The position numbers and the translations under genes are program-made. The notes under the pieces are model-generated. The model was not told the DNA's origin and did no database searches. It worked only from the letters and a program-made list of their open reading frames with translations. DNA of 64,000 bases from contig CAZACK010000010.1 in the NCBI GenBank assembly GCA_964483455.1, positions 14,217-78,216 of the forward strand. The letters run 5' to 3'. The stretch is from CAYZJD01 sp964483455. GTDB lineage: Bacteria > Acidobacteriota > Terriglobia > Bryobacterales > Bryobacteraceae. The first letter of the stretch is position 1, and the number at the start of each line of letters is the position of its first letter. This document shows, piece after piece, positions 1-7,426 of the stretch.

Positions 1-687
1 GTGGACAGGACGGACGCGCCGGAAGTCGAGAACCAGGGCCACCGCCCCGGCCGCGGCGACGGAGATCAAACCGAGGGGATGAGTGAGAACCGACGCCGCC
101 AGCAGGCTCGATCCGGCCAGCACCGCCCGCGAGAAGCTTCGTTCCCGCAACCGCAGGTAGACCGCGAGGGCGCCGGAGCCGAGCGCCGCCGTCATTGCGT
201 CCGGCCGCCCGTTGGTGCAACCGATCAGGACGCTGTAGTCGGCGGCGAGGAGCGCCATGCCGGCGAGCGCCGCGCGCCGGTCCTCGGTCAGCGATTTCAC
301 GATCGAGTACCACGAGACCAGCAGCACGAGTCCCCAAAGGATCGAGAGCAAGCGCATGACAACGAGCGAGAATCCGAACAGCTTGAACCACCCGGCCAGC
401 GTCACCAGGTAGAGAGGCGGGGTCCAGTAGGCGTACTTGTCGAGGTGCTCGATGTACTGGAGCCTCGAATGCCGCGCGGTGTCCTCGAGGGAATTGCCGA
501 GGTAGCCGCGAAACGCGAGGTTGAACGCCGGATTAGCGAAGTACCCCTCGTCCCACCAGGGCGCTCTCGTCACGGCATCGCCGGCGGCGGCGAGGAGAAA
601 GACCAGGGCTACAAGTCCGCCGAGCGCGGGAATCCAGCGGCCGTCTCCGAGACTGGATATGAATGGATGCCGAAGTGCCGGCCGCAT
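1..687 (-). CDS. GT-C fold membrane glycosyltransferase (PMT/family 39-like), 3' end outside window
   Basis: The first 229 residues are present; the frame leaves the window at position 1 with no stop. A first membrane segment covers about residues 19-36 and is followed at residues 43-50 by PWWDEGYF. An acidic DE pair just after the first helix, at the start of the large periplasmic loop, is the hallmark of GT39/PMT and ArnT-type enzymes, which transfer sugars from polyprenyl-phosphate donors at the outer face of the membrane. At least four more hydrophobic helices follow (about residues 93-127, 140-155 and 195-222). The chosen ATG has a weak AGGA 8 bases upstream; the frame stays open to another ATG at 774, inside a CCATGG shared with the divergent peptidase start. 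The acceptor and sugar cannot be told. The fold assignment is fairly sure, the substrate unknown. Confidence 0.75.
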   Translation of the reverse strand, partial: MRPALRHPFISSLGDGRWIPALGGLVALVFLLAAAGDAVTRAPWWDEGYFANPAFNLAFRGYLGNSLEDTARHSRLQYIEHLDKYAYWTPPLYLVTLAGWFKLFGFSLVVMRLLSILWGLVLLVSWYSIVKSLTEDRRAALAGMALLAADYSVLIGCTNGRPDAMTAALGSGALAVYLRLRERSFSRAVLAGSSLLAASVLTHPLGLISVAAAGAVALVLDFRRVRPVH

Positions 688-772
688 GTTCCTGATATTG
701 TCGCGGATTTCAACCGGCAATTGATACGTGCGTGAGATCCTGAACCACTCGCGCGTGCTACCATGTTTCGCC

Positions 773-2155
773 ATGGTGCGGGTCGCGCGTCTCGCCTTGG
801 CGCTTTGGCTCTGCCCGTTTGTCCACGGGCAAGAGCACCTAACATTGGGCCAGCGCGCAACGCGGTACCTGGTGGAGTTGATCCGGCGGGACACAACCAA
901 CCCGCCCGGAAATGAAACGCGGGCCGCCCAGTATCTGAAGCAAGTCGCGGATTCGCACGGCATTCCGTGCGAACTGCTCGGCGACGACCCGGCGCGGTTG
1001 AACTTCGTGGCCCGGCTGCGCGGCGCCGGGCGGGAGCGCCCGCTACTGCTGATGGCGCACACCGACGTGGTCGCTGCCGACCGTGCCCAGTGGACCGCGG
1101 ACCCCTTCGGCGGGGAAGTCCGCGGAGGTTTCATTTACGGCCGCGGCGCTCAGGACATCAAGAACCTCCTCGCCGCCGAACTGGCTGTCATGGTCGAGCT
1201 CAAGCGCCGGGGAGTAAAGCTCAATCGCGACGTCATCCTGCTCGGGGAGGCTGATGAGGAAGCGGGCTCGACCGGCATCCAGTGGCTGATCCGGCACGCC
1301 TGGCCGCAAATCGACGCCGCGTTCGCGCTGAACGAAGCGGGCATGGCGTTCGACACCACCTCCGGCGCTCGCGTCTTCCAGATCCAGACCTCGGAGAAAG
1401 TGCCGGCGCGGGTGGTCCTCGCGGCGCGAGGAACGGCCGGCCATGGATCTCTGCCCCGCCCGGACAATCCCGTTGTCAGGCTCTCTCGCGCCGTGCTGAG
1501 GCTGGCTGAAGCGGACCAGCCTGTGCGTCTGAACGCCACCACCCGGGCCTATCTCAAGGAACTGGCGAGGCTGTCCGACTACCGGTGGCTCGCGCCCCTG
1601 CTCGGGAGGTTGGAAAACCGGACCGCTGCCGCATCGGTCATCGACCGGATCCGCGAGCGCGATCCGGAGATCGAGGCCATGCTTCGCACCAGCGTTTCCC
1701 CAACGATGCTGCGAGCCGGCGAGAAGATCAACGTCATCCCCAACTCGGCCGAAGCCCAGATCGACGTGCGGAGGCTGCCGAACGAATCGCCGGAAGAGAT
1801 CCTGATGCGCTTCCGCCGCATCGTGAATGACACCTCGATTGAGATCCGGCCCGCCGGCGGCCAGGAAATGCCGTCAACCGAGCCGAGTTCGCAAACCACG
1901 GAACTCTATCGGGCCATGCGGCAGGTGTTCGGCGAAGCGTATCCGCGGGCCGTCGTTGTGCCTTACATGGCTCGCGGAGCCACCGACGGCGCCTACCTTC
2001 GCCGGAAAGGAATGCCGGTCTATGGCGTCCCCGTTTTCCTGCGCGAGGACAGCGAGAGCCGCGCGCACGGCAACGACGAGCGCATTTCGACGTCGGACCT
2101 GGAGGCGGGCACGGAGCTTCTTTGGAAGATCGTGCTGGCAGTGGCGGCGATGTAG
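773..2155 (+). CDS. secreted M20 family metallopeptidase (ArgE/DapE/carboxypeptidase type)
   Basis: A 460-residue zinc-dependent amidohydrolase or peptidase. Residues 1-19 form a signal peptide (VRVARLALALWLCPFVHG), which is why the ATG at 773 is chosen over an upstream GTG at 728. The M20 metal site is visible: HTDVV at 96-100 (His and Asp ligands), GRGAQDIK at 123-130 (bridging Asp), EADEEAG at 159-165 (catalytic Glu and ligand Glu), and a final His in RAHGNDER near the C-terminus. The dimerisation or lid domain lies between about residues 210 and 330. It probably acts in the periplasm on peptides or N-acyl amino acids; the exact substrate cannot be read from sequence. It is divergent from the membrane glycosyltransferase at the left edge of the window, and no Shine-Dalgarno is obvious. 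Confidence 0.87.
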   Translation: MVRVARLALALWLCPFVHGQEHLTLGQRATRYLVELIRRDTTNPPGNETRAAQYLKQVADSHGIPCELLGDDPARLNFVARLRGAGRERPLLLMAHTDVVAADRAQWTADPFGGEVRGGFIYGRGAQDIKNLLAAELAVMVELKRRGVKLNRDVILLGEADEEAGSTGIQWLIRHAWPQIDAAFALNEAGMAFDTTSGARVFQIQTSEKVPARVVLAARGTAGHGSLPRPDNPVVRLSRAVLRLAEADQPVRLNATTRAYLKELARLSDYRWLAPLLGRLENRTAAASVIDRIRERDPEIEAMLRTSVSPTMLRAGEKINVIPNSAEAQIDVRRLPNESPEEILMRFRRIVNDTSIEIRPAGGQEMPSTEPSSQTTELYRAMRQVFGEAYPRAVVVPYMARGATDGAYLRRKGMPVYGVPVFLREDSESRAHGNDERISTSDLEAGTELLWKIVLAVAAM

Positions 2156-2281
2156 GTCTTTGACTGCCCGAAGCCCAGGTCCTTGTGGGAAAGGCCTTTC
2201 AGCCTGCCGCCTGGAGTGCCAAAGGCGTACCACCATTCTTGCTTCTTGATTTTTGATTTTTGATTCTTGCCTTTTGCCTTC

Positions 2282-2379
2282 CGCGGACCAAAGGTCCGCG
2301 CGGTTGCTCTAACCCTTTGATTCCAATGGAACGGAGCAATCGAGCAAGCGTCCCTATTCGTCCCGTTCCGTCGGGACGA
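2282..2379. repeat. intergenic stretch with two perfect hairpins
   Basis: The 290 bases between the M20 gene and the next CDS hold no gene. A T-rich tract of repeated TTGATTTT-like units (about 2240-2280) leads into CGCGGACC-AAA-GGTCCGCG (2282-2300). A second inverted repeat, TCGTCCCG-6 nt-CGGGACGA, lies at 2358-2379. Similar small perfect hairpins occur at 7332, 40019 and 40341, so this resembles a dispersed REP-like family rather than a dedicated terminator, although it may also end the M20 transcript. Confidence 0.55.
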
Positions 2380-2445
2380 TAAATGTGGGTGAGGCCCCAG
2401 CGATCGGTGCTATGCTGGAAATGGCCGAGAGGAGAGAGGCCAAGC

Positions 2446-2724
2446 TTGGATGACCGGCTGAAGCAATTGATGCAGGAGTTGGGCAACGCGATCAATGAGT
2501 CGCTTTCCGAGTCCGAGCGCATCGCGGTGGCGATCGGCGAGATCAAGCGTGCCGGTTACGATGTCTTCCTGGTGCTGGAAGCAACGATCGGATTCAACAA
2601 GAGCGAAGACCAAGAGCCGCGGCCGGAACGCCGCGTCGAGATGAAAACTGCCCGGCGGCTCCGCTGGACCTCGCAAGACCAGAAGTTCCTGCGCGCTTTG
2701 AAGATCTCCCTCGACGAAGAGTAG
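2446..2724 (+). CDS. small conserved-looking hypothetical protein
   Basis: A 92-residue soluble protein. The TTG at 2446 is preferred because a strong purine-rich AGGAGAGAGG lies just upstream with good spacing; the in-frame ATG at 2383 would add a stretch that looks non-coding. The N-terminal half is predicted amphipathic helix (DDRLKQLMQELGNAINESL) followed by a segment with a strand-like core, GYDVFLVLEATIGF. The C-terminal half is basic and ends KFLRALKISLDEE. No family is recognised and there is no signal peptide or membrane segment. It converges with the glycosyltransferase gene ending at 2739. Function unknown; that it is a real gene is supported mainly by the ribosome binding site and normal codon use. 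Confidence 0.55.
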   Translation: MDDRLKQLMQELGNAINESLSESERIAVAIGEIKRAGYDVFLVLEATIGFNKSEDQEPRPERRVEMKTARRLRWTSQDQKFLRALKISLDEE

Positions 2725-2738
2725 CGTCCAGAGTGTCG

Positions 2739-3779
2739 TCAGCCGGCGGCGGCCAGCAACTCGCCGTAGACCCGCCATGTCTCCCATGAGGCTCGTTCCC
2801 AGGTGAACGGTCCGGCCCGGTCGCGGCCGCGGCGGGCGTAGTCGTCGCGCAGGTGCTCATCGGCGGTGAGCCGGCACAGAGCGGCGGCGATTTCCTCGAC
2901 GTCATTCGGGTTCACGAACAAGGCGGCGTCGCCGCACACTTCCGCGAGCGCGGAACGGGTGGATGCCAGCACCGGCACGCCGGCCGCCATCGCCTCCAAC
3001 ACCGGCATCCCGAACCCTTCGTCGAGCGAGGGGAAGGCGAACACCGAGGCGCGCGCGTAAAGCTCCTCGAGGGCTTCGTCGGCAACATATCCCTTGACGT
3101 CAATCGACCGCCTGCGCGGGCTCGCCTCGATCCGGCCTAGAATCTCCCCGGCGCCGTAGCCCGGCGATCCCGCCAGCACGAGACGCCAGCCCTCCGGCAC
3201 CCGCTCGAAGGCCTCCACCAGCCGGATGATGTTCTTCCGTCGCTGAACGGCGCCGACGTGCAAGATGATCCGCTCCTTTCGCAGGCAGGATCGCCGCGGG
3301 CGAAAACGAACGCCATGATGCACCACGCGGATCCTCGTTCGTTCCACGCCCAGCAGATCCTCCACCTGTCGCGCCGTGAATTCCGACACGGCGATGATCA
3401 AGTCGGAGCGCTCCGCTGCCTCTCTGGCCTGGGCGGAGAAGCGCCGGCGGAATTCGCTGGTGGAGTAATCGCCGGTCAGGACAAAGAGATCGTGGAAGGT
3501 CGCGACGGAGCGGCGAAAGCGGGCTTGAGGAAGCCGCTGGTTCAACCCGTGAAACAGGGAGACGCCTCCCGGCGTCCAGGTTTCGTAAAGAAGTTGGCGG
3601 GAACAGTTGCCAGGCAATCGTGCAAGAAACGAGCGAAGGAAACGGTGCGGGCGGTAGCACCAGAGGAATCTCGCCTCCCGGTGGCTGGCGGACAGGCCAT
3701 GGAGGATTTCACGCGAGTAGATCCCGACGCCGGACAGGTGCCGGCCCAGGCTGTAGGTGGCGTCTAAGGCGATCGTCAA
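2739..3779 (-). CDS. GT4 family glycosyltransferase (glycosyl transferase group 1)
   Basis: A 346-residue GT-B retaining glycosyltransferase that uses a nucleotide-sugar donor and probably acts at the cytoplasmic face of the membrane on a polysaccharide or glycolipid. The N-terminus (ALDATYSLGRHLSGVGIYSRE) has the glycine-rich acceptor-side loop. The C-terminal domain has the GT4 donor motif DEGFGMPVLEAMAAG (E-x7-E) near residue 255, preceded by ILHVGAVQRRKN, the usual start of the second Rossmann fold. The start is a TTG overlapping the stop of the sigma-54 activator in a TTGA arrangement, so translation is probably coupled. It is the last gene of an rlpA / activator / glycosyltransferase operon. 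Acceptor and sugar are unknown. Confidence 0.85.
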   Translation of the reverse strand: MTIALDATYSLGRHLSGVGIYSREILHGLSASHREARFLWCYRPHRFLRSFLARLPGNCSRQLLYETWTPGGVSLFHGLNQRLPQARFRRSVATFHDLFVLTGDYSTSEFRRRFSAQAREAAERSDLIIAVSEFTARQVEDLLGVERTRIRVVHHGVRFRPRRSCLRKERIILHVGAVQRRKNIIRLVEAFERVPEGWRLVLAGSPGYGAGEILGRIEASPRRRSIDVKGYVADEALEELYARASVFAFPSLDEGFGMPVLEAMAAGVPVLASTRSALAEVCGDAALFVNPNDVEEIAAALCRLTADEHLRDDYARRGRDRAGPFTWERASWETWRVYGELLAAAG

Positions 3780-4771
3780 TCGGTCAGGCCGTATTCCTTG
3801 ATCTTCCGGTAGAGCGTCGTCCTGCCGATGCCCAGCAGGTGCGCCGCCATCACTCTATCACCTTTGGTGTGATCGAGCGCCTGGCGGATCGCCCGTTTCT
3901 CCATCTCGGTCATCGACAACACCGGCCCCTCGCGGGGGAATTCGACGGCGGCGCGGGCCACCGGTCCTGCGGCGGCGCACATCTTCAGCGACTCGGCCTT
4001 TCTCGCCTCCAACGGCGTGAGCACGGCGGAGGGCAGATCGGCGGTGTGCAGAAGCGGCCCCGAGTTTAGCGCCACCATCCGCTGGACGGCGTTCTCGAGC
4101 TCGCGCACGTTCCCGGGCCAGTCATAGGCGATCATCGCATCGAGGCATTCGCGAGTCGGCGAGTGCCCGTTTCCGTGACGCTTGAGGAAGTGCTCGACGA
4201 GCGCCGGGATGTCCTCTTTCCTCTCCCGAAGCGGCGGCAGCCGCAGCGCAACGACGTTGAGACGATAGTAGAGATCGCGGCGGAATTCGCCGCGATCGAC
4301 CGATCTCGCCAGGTCGCGGTTCGTGGCGGCGATGACCCGGAAGTCGGATCTCCTGGAGGCGACCGATCCGAGGGGCAGGAACTCCTTCTCCTGGAGCAGG
4401 CGGAGCAGCTTCGACTGGTATTCGAGCGGGAGCTCGCCGACTTCGTCGAAAAAGCCCGTGCCGCCGTTGGCCATCTCCACCAGCCCGGGCTTCGGCCCGG
4501 CGGCGCCGGTGAACGCGCCGCGGGTGTGGCCGAACAACGCGCTCTCGAGCAATGGTCCGGCCAGCGCCGAACAATCGATCGGCACGAACGGGCCCTCACC
4601 CCGGACGCCGTGGATGAGACGCGCGACCACCTCCTTGCCCGTTCCCGTTTCCCCCAGCAGCAGCACGGGAGACTTCGAGCGTCCGATCTTGAGGATGAGT
4701 TGGTGGATCTGGCGAATCCAGGAGGACTGCCCCACAAGGACGAGCGGGGTGCCCACGCAGCCCGTCGGCAC
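3776..4771 (-). CDS. sigma-54-dependent transcriptional activator lacking a sensor domain
   Basis: A 331-residue bacterial enhancer-binding protein that remodels the sigma-54 holoenzyme. The AAA+ module begins almost at the N-terminus: Walker A GETGTGK at 40-46, the sigma-54 contact loop GAFTGA at 85-90, Walker B GGTGFFDEVGEL near 103-114 (Phe-Phe where Leu-Phe-Leu is more usual), and the arginine-finger region RRDLYYRLN. A Fis-type helix-turn-helix closes the protein (ALDHTKGDRVMAAHLLGIG and TTLYRKIKEYGL). There is no receiver, PAS or GAF domain, so activity must be set by expression, a partner protein or a ligand of the AAA+ domain. The start is a GTG ten bases after rlpA. Target promoters are unknown; family assignment is firm. 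Confidence 0.9.
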   Translation of the reverse strand: MPTGCVGTPLVLVGQSSWIRQIHQLILKIGRSKSPVLLLGETGTGKEVVARLIHGVRGEGPFVPIDCSALAGPLLESALFGHTRGAFTGAAGPKPGLVEMANGGTGFFDEVGELPLEYQSKLLRLLQEKEFLPLGSVASRRSDFRVIAATNRDLARSVDRGEFRRDLYYRLNVVALRLPPLRERKEDIPALVEHFLKRHGNGHSPTRECLDAMIAYDWPGNVRELENAVQRMVALNSGPLLHTADLPSAVLTPLEARKAESLKMCAAAGPVARAAVEFPREGPVLSMTEMEKRAIRQALDHTKGDRVMAAHLLGIGRTTLYRKIKEYGLTD

Positions 4772-4781
4772 GACGACTCAA

Positions 4782-5519
4782 TTATAAGGCATCGCCGTCC
4801 GCTTCATCCAGCCGGACAACGAAGGCGGAGCCGAGACTCGCTCGCAAGCGCTCGGCGAGGGCGGCGGCCTGTTCGGCAGTCGGCTCGCGCCCGACCAGCA
4901 CGCGCCACATGGGCGGCTCGCCATCCCTCGGCACAAGGCGAGCCTCGCCGTACTCCTCCTGCATCGCCCGGCGCAGCCGCTCCGCGTTCCCCCGGTCGCG
5001 GAACGCGCCGACTTGCACGGAGTACCATTCCTCCGCCTGCGGCCCTTCCGGAGGCTTGAAGACCGTGAGACGGACCTTTGCCGTTCCCGGACCGATCATC
5101 GCGATTTCGCGCGCGGCGGCTTTCGAGAGGTCGATGACCCGGCCGTCGACGAACGGGCCGCGGTCAATGATACGAACCCGCGCGGCGAGGCCGTTGGCGA
5201 GATTGCGAACCTCCACCCACGCGCCGAACGGAAGCGTGCGGTGGGCGGCGGTCATCTTCTCCATGTCGTACCGCTCGCCGTTCGCCGCCCGGCGCCCGTG
5301 ATAAGGATGGCCGTACCAACTCGCAATACCGGTCTCCGTCCAGCCCGGCCGGACCAGAGGCGGCAGCGCCGCGGGCTTCTTCTTCGCGCATCCGGCGAAC
5401 AGGGAGACGAGCAGAACCGCCGCGAGGAACGCGGTCGCCGCGCGGCCGGTGATCGCCGGACGCGATCGTCCCGGGGCGCCCTCAAGGCCCATGGAACCAT
5501 TAAAACAATTTTGCGCCAT
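4782..5519 (-). CDS. rlpA: RlpA-like septal ring lytic transglycosylase lipoprotein with SPOR domain
   Basis: A 245-residue outer-membrane lipoprotein. The signal sequence ends in the lipobox LFAGC (residues 40-44). A double-psi beta-barrel follows, with the RlpA signature ETGIASWYGHPYHGRRAANGE, then the catalytic-type MTAAHRTLPFG and DRGPFVDGRVIDLS. The last 75 residues form a SPOR domain (EEWYSVQVGAFRDRGNAERL) that binds denuded glycan at the division septum. Proteins of this family cleave naked glycan strands during daughter-cell separation. The ATG at 5519 is chosen; an ATG at 5492 gives a more typical signal length. The frame stays open to 5600, but that would cover the divergent promoter at 5585. 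First gene of the operon with the sigma-54 activator and GT4. Confidence 0.87.
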   Translation of the reverse strand: MAQNCFNGSMGLEGAPGRSRPAITGRAATAFLAAVLLVSLFAGCAKKKPAALPPLVRPGWTETGIASWYGHPYHGRRAANGERYDMEKMTAAHRTLPFGAWVEVRNLANGLAARVRIIDRGPFVDGRVIDLSKAAAREIAMIGPGTAKVRLTVFKPPEGPQAEEWYSVQVGAFRDRGNAERLRRAMQEEYGEARLVPRDGEPPMWRVLVGREPTAEQAAALAERLRASLGSAFVVRLDEADGDAL

Positions 5520-5584
5520 GACGTTTTTTTTCCCGGAGAACGTCCGAGACCGAGGCGAAATGGAACCTCGCGTGCATTTTTTCC

Positions 5585-5613
5585 TTGACTTTCTTCTCAA
5601 TCCACTTTATATA
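5585..5613 (+). promoter_or_regulatory. consensus-like sigma-70 promoter of the micro-protein gene
   Basis: TTGACT at 5585-5590, a 17-base spacer, and TATATA at 5608-5613. The spacing is ideal and both boxes are close to consensus, which is rare in this GC-rich window. It points rightward to the 21-codon gene 62 bases downstream. Confidence 0.7.
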
Positions 5614-5675
5614 TGAATCACATTGCGATCTTTTTTACGGATCGCGCAAATTCGATGTTTAGGGAGAATCAATCG

Positions 5676-5741
5676 ATGAAGAACGCAACAAAGAAGAAAG
5701 CTGCTCCGAAGAAGAAAGCCGCCCCCAAGAAGAAGAAGTAA
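5676..5741 (+). CDS. 21-residue lysine/alanine-rich micro-protein
   Basis: An open frame of 21 codons from ATG to TAA, preceded by AGGGAGA seven bases from the start. The peptide starts MKNATKK and is then built of KKKAAP units: eleven lysines, five alanines and two prolines, no acidic residue. This resembles the basic tails of bacterial H1-like or HU-fusion proteins that contact nucleic acid, but here the tail stands alone. It is flanked by a near-consensus promoter (5585-5613) and a strong intrinsic terminator (5782-5815), so it sits in its own short transcript of about 190 nucleotides. It could instead be a leader peptide or a by-product of a small RNA. Function unknown; a nucleic-acid or anionic-surface binding role is only an inference from charge. 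Confidence 0.65.
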   Translation: MKNATKKKAAPKKKAAPKKKK

Positions 5742-5747
5742 GGCGGC

Positions 5748-5764
5748 GTCCCTCAGGAAGGGAC
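5748..5764 (+). repeat. small hairpin after the micro-protein stop codon
   Basis: GTCCCT-CAGGA-AGGGAC, a 6-bp stem just after the TAA and before the intrinsic terminator. It may stabilise the 3' end of the transcript. Confidence 0.4.
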
Positions 5765-5781
5765 AGCAGCAAGGTTCACTG

Positions 5782-5815
5782 ATGGCCCCGAGCAATCGGG
5801 GCCATTTTTATTTCT
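5782..5815 (+). terminator. intrinsic terminator with GCAA tetraloop
   Basis: A 10-bp perfect stem, ATGGCCCCGA and TCGGGGCCAT, closed by a GCAA (GNRA) loop and followed by TTTTTATTT. It ends the micro-protein transcript. The T-run serves only the plus strand, and it overlaps the end of the methyltransferase gene coming from the other side. Confidence 0.85.
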
Positions 5816-6788
5816 TGGATGGCGCCGGCTTGGACAGCAACAGGGTCCGGAACGTCTCCCCCATGCCGTAGAGCAGTGTCTTCAACTGCATCCTCCGGCG
5901 GAGCTGTTCGTCGGCGGCCGGCGCGTCGAGAGCCGCGGCGAACTGGTCGGCTTCACCCGCGGCGACCAGCGTCCCCGCCAGGCTCTCCAGGCGAACGGGC
6001 TCCAGGCCGCACCGCGCCGCGTGATCCTGAAACGCGGAGAAATTGACGTGGGCGGTGATGTCGCGCTCTCCTGCGCCGGCGAGGACTTCTTCGGAAGCGG
6101 TGTGCCGGCGGTAGCTCATCAGCGTGCCGCGAGGGAAGCGCACAAGCTCGCGGCTGGTGTAGCCGTAATCGATCGCCAGGAGGAAGCCGCGTTCCAGCCG
6201 CCGCGCGATTTCCTCGATCCAGCGCAACGCGTCTAGGTTGATCTCGACGATACTGCCTTCTTCGACGCCGGGCGCGTAGCGCCGAAGGTACTCTCCGGTT
6301 TCCCCGGTAACCAAAGCGGATTCCACCCACGCGAAACGGCCGTCACTCCAGCCGACCCGCATCTCGCGAAAGCCGCCCAGGCGCCGCACGGCGACATGAA
6401 CGGGCAGCGCATCGAAGAACTCGTTGGCGAAGACAACGCCGGTGAAGCCCTCCGGCCATTCCCCGCGTCCGAGGTCAACCGGCCAATAGGGGAACTCGGA
6501 GAGGAACGGCGCCATTTCCGCCCGGCCTGCTCCCAATTCCACCACACGGAAGTCCTCCGGCCGGCCCATCTCCTGCCACAACATCCGAATGCGCGCGGCG
6601 ATCAGGATGCCGAACACGGGTTGAATCTGTTCGGCGGTGTAGTAGTCGCCCGCGGCGCCGAACGGATCGCGGGGCCGCCGGTAGTAGCCGTGCTCGGGGT
6701 GGTAGAGCGCAACCTCCATGAAGCGGTGAAACGAGACCGGGCCGGAGCGGAGGATCTCGTCGCGCAGCAGTTCGCCGGCGGGCGTCAT
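5808..6788 (-). CDS. SAM-dependent methyltransferase of the MidA/NDUFAF7 (DUF185, COG1565) family
   Basis: A 326-residue protein beginning MTPAGELLRDEILRSGPVSF, then MEVALYHPEHGYYRRPRDPFG, the diagnostic N-terminal block of this family. The SAM-binding motif I is VVELGAGRAEMAPFL near residues 78-92, and FANEFFDALPVH follows about 45 residues on. In eukaryotes the homologue dimethylates an arginine of a complex I subunit; in bacteria the substrate is unproven. The much longer open frame upstream is not supported, because this start falls on the family N-terminus. The ATG overlaps the stop of the preceding 91-residue gene (ATGA), so the two are coupled. Confidence 0.85.
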   Translation of the reverse strand: MTPAGELLRDEILRSGPVSFHRFMEVALYHPEHGYYRRPRDPFGAAGDYYTAEQIQPVFGILIAARIRMLWQEMGRPEDFRVVELGAGRAEMAPFLSEFPYWPVDLGRGEWPEGFTGVVFANEFFDALPVHVAVRRLGGFREMRVGWSDGRFAWVESALVTGETGEYLRRYAPGVEEGSIVEINLDALRWIEEIARRLERGFLLAIDYGYTSRELVRFPRGTLMSYRRHTASEEVLAGAGERDITAHVNFSAFQDHAARCGLEPVRLESLAGTLVAAGEADQFAAALDAPAADEQLRRRMQLKTLLYGMGETFRTLLLSKPAPSKK

Positions 6789-7060
6789 CGCGACTCCGGG
6801 CCCTGTGGGTTGCGAATGAACAACTCCACGAGGTAGTCGTGCAAGCAGTCGTAGAGGAACCGCTGGAAATTCCAGGTGAACTGAGGCGTCTCGATGTCGC
6901 GGCGATGAATCGGCGCGCAGTAGGTGTGGGAGCCGGGCGTAGGGTTCTTCACCGCGATGACCAGCTCCACCGAACCGTCGTGGCCCTCCCGTGCGGAGAA
7001 ATCCACCAGCGCGTGCTCGTAGCGCGCCAGTTCCGACCGGACTTTGTGGAGGGCGGTCAT
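6785..7060 (-). CDS. conserved hypothetical protein upstream of the MidA-like methyltransferase
   Basis: A 91-residue soluble protein (MTALHKVRSELARYEHALVDFSAREGHDG and onward) with an alternating strand/helix pattern: an N-terminal helix, the strand VELVIAVKN, a loop with HTYCAPIHRRD, and a C-terminal helical stretch that includes FQRFLYDCLHDYLVELF. One Cys and several His lie in the middle. No family is recognised. It overlaps the methyltransferase start by four bases, which argues that it is translated and functionally linked to it. No signal peptide or membrane helix. Confidence 0.7.
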   Translation of the reverse strand: MTALHKVRSELARYEHALVDFSAREGHDGSVELVIAVKNPTPGSHTYCAPIHRRDIETPQFTWNFQRFLYDCLHDYLVELFIRNPQGPESR

Positions 7061-7143
7061 CCTTAGAAGCAGAATCGCAATTCGGGGAATGGCGGCGCAA
7101 TGCGGACGTTCCTGCCCTGCATCCCTGCCACGATTGAGCTGAG

Positions 7144-7374
7144 ATGCGGAACGAGTTCACGGCCATCATCGAGCGGGATGGTGACTGGTACATCGGCTAC
7201 TGCGCGGAAGTTCCGGGCGCGAACGGGCAGGGACTCACCCGGGAAGAGTGCCTGAGCAGCTTGTCTGACGCGATTTCGCTAATCCTCGAGCATAGGCGCG
7301 AGGAAGGTGGGACAGCCCTCCCGGACTGTCCGGACCGGCCGGGAGGCCGGTCCTGCCTTGGCAGACATCATTGA
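7144..7374 (+). CDS. HicB-like antitoxin fragment with replaced C-terminus, no HicA partner
   Basis: Residues 1-55 match the HicB fold closely (MRNEFTAIIERDGDWYIGYC, then EVPGANGQGLTREECLSSL), the partial RNase-H-like domain that neutralises the HicA mRNA interferase. After HRREEG the protein should continue with a short conserved tail; instead the last 20 or so codons read through an inverted-repeat element (7310-7353) and end RSCLGRHH. No hicA-like double-stranded RNA binding gene lies on either side. It may be a decaying antitoxin or a stand-alone HicB-domain protein. Downstream, 52 bases separate it from the glycoside hydrolase gene. Confidence 0.65.
   Translation: MRNEFTAIIERDGDWYIGYCAEVPGANGQGLTREECLSSLSDAISLILEHRREEGGTALPDCPDRPGGRSCLGRHH
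7310..7353. repeat. double inverted repeat inside the end of the HicB-like frame
   Basis: GGACAG/CTGTCC arms (7310-7315 and 7326-7331) enclose a C-rich loop and are followed by a perfect 9-bp stem GGACCGGCC-GGGA-GGCCGGTCC (7332-7353). This is a REP-like palindromic unit that has become the 3' end of the HicB-like gene. Confidence 0.65.
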
Positions 7375-7426
7375 CCTTGGCGCCGGTTGTCCCGGCTTGG
7401 CTCACTGACGAGAATAGTGGACAGCC

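Noticed and set aside
1..735. 244-codon plus-strand frame at the left edge
   Set aside because: The opposite strand codes for a hydrophobic GT-C protein with the PWWDEGY motif, which explains the region better.
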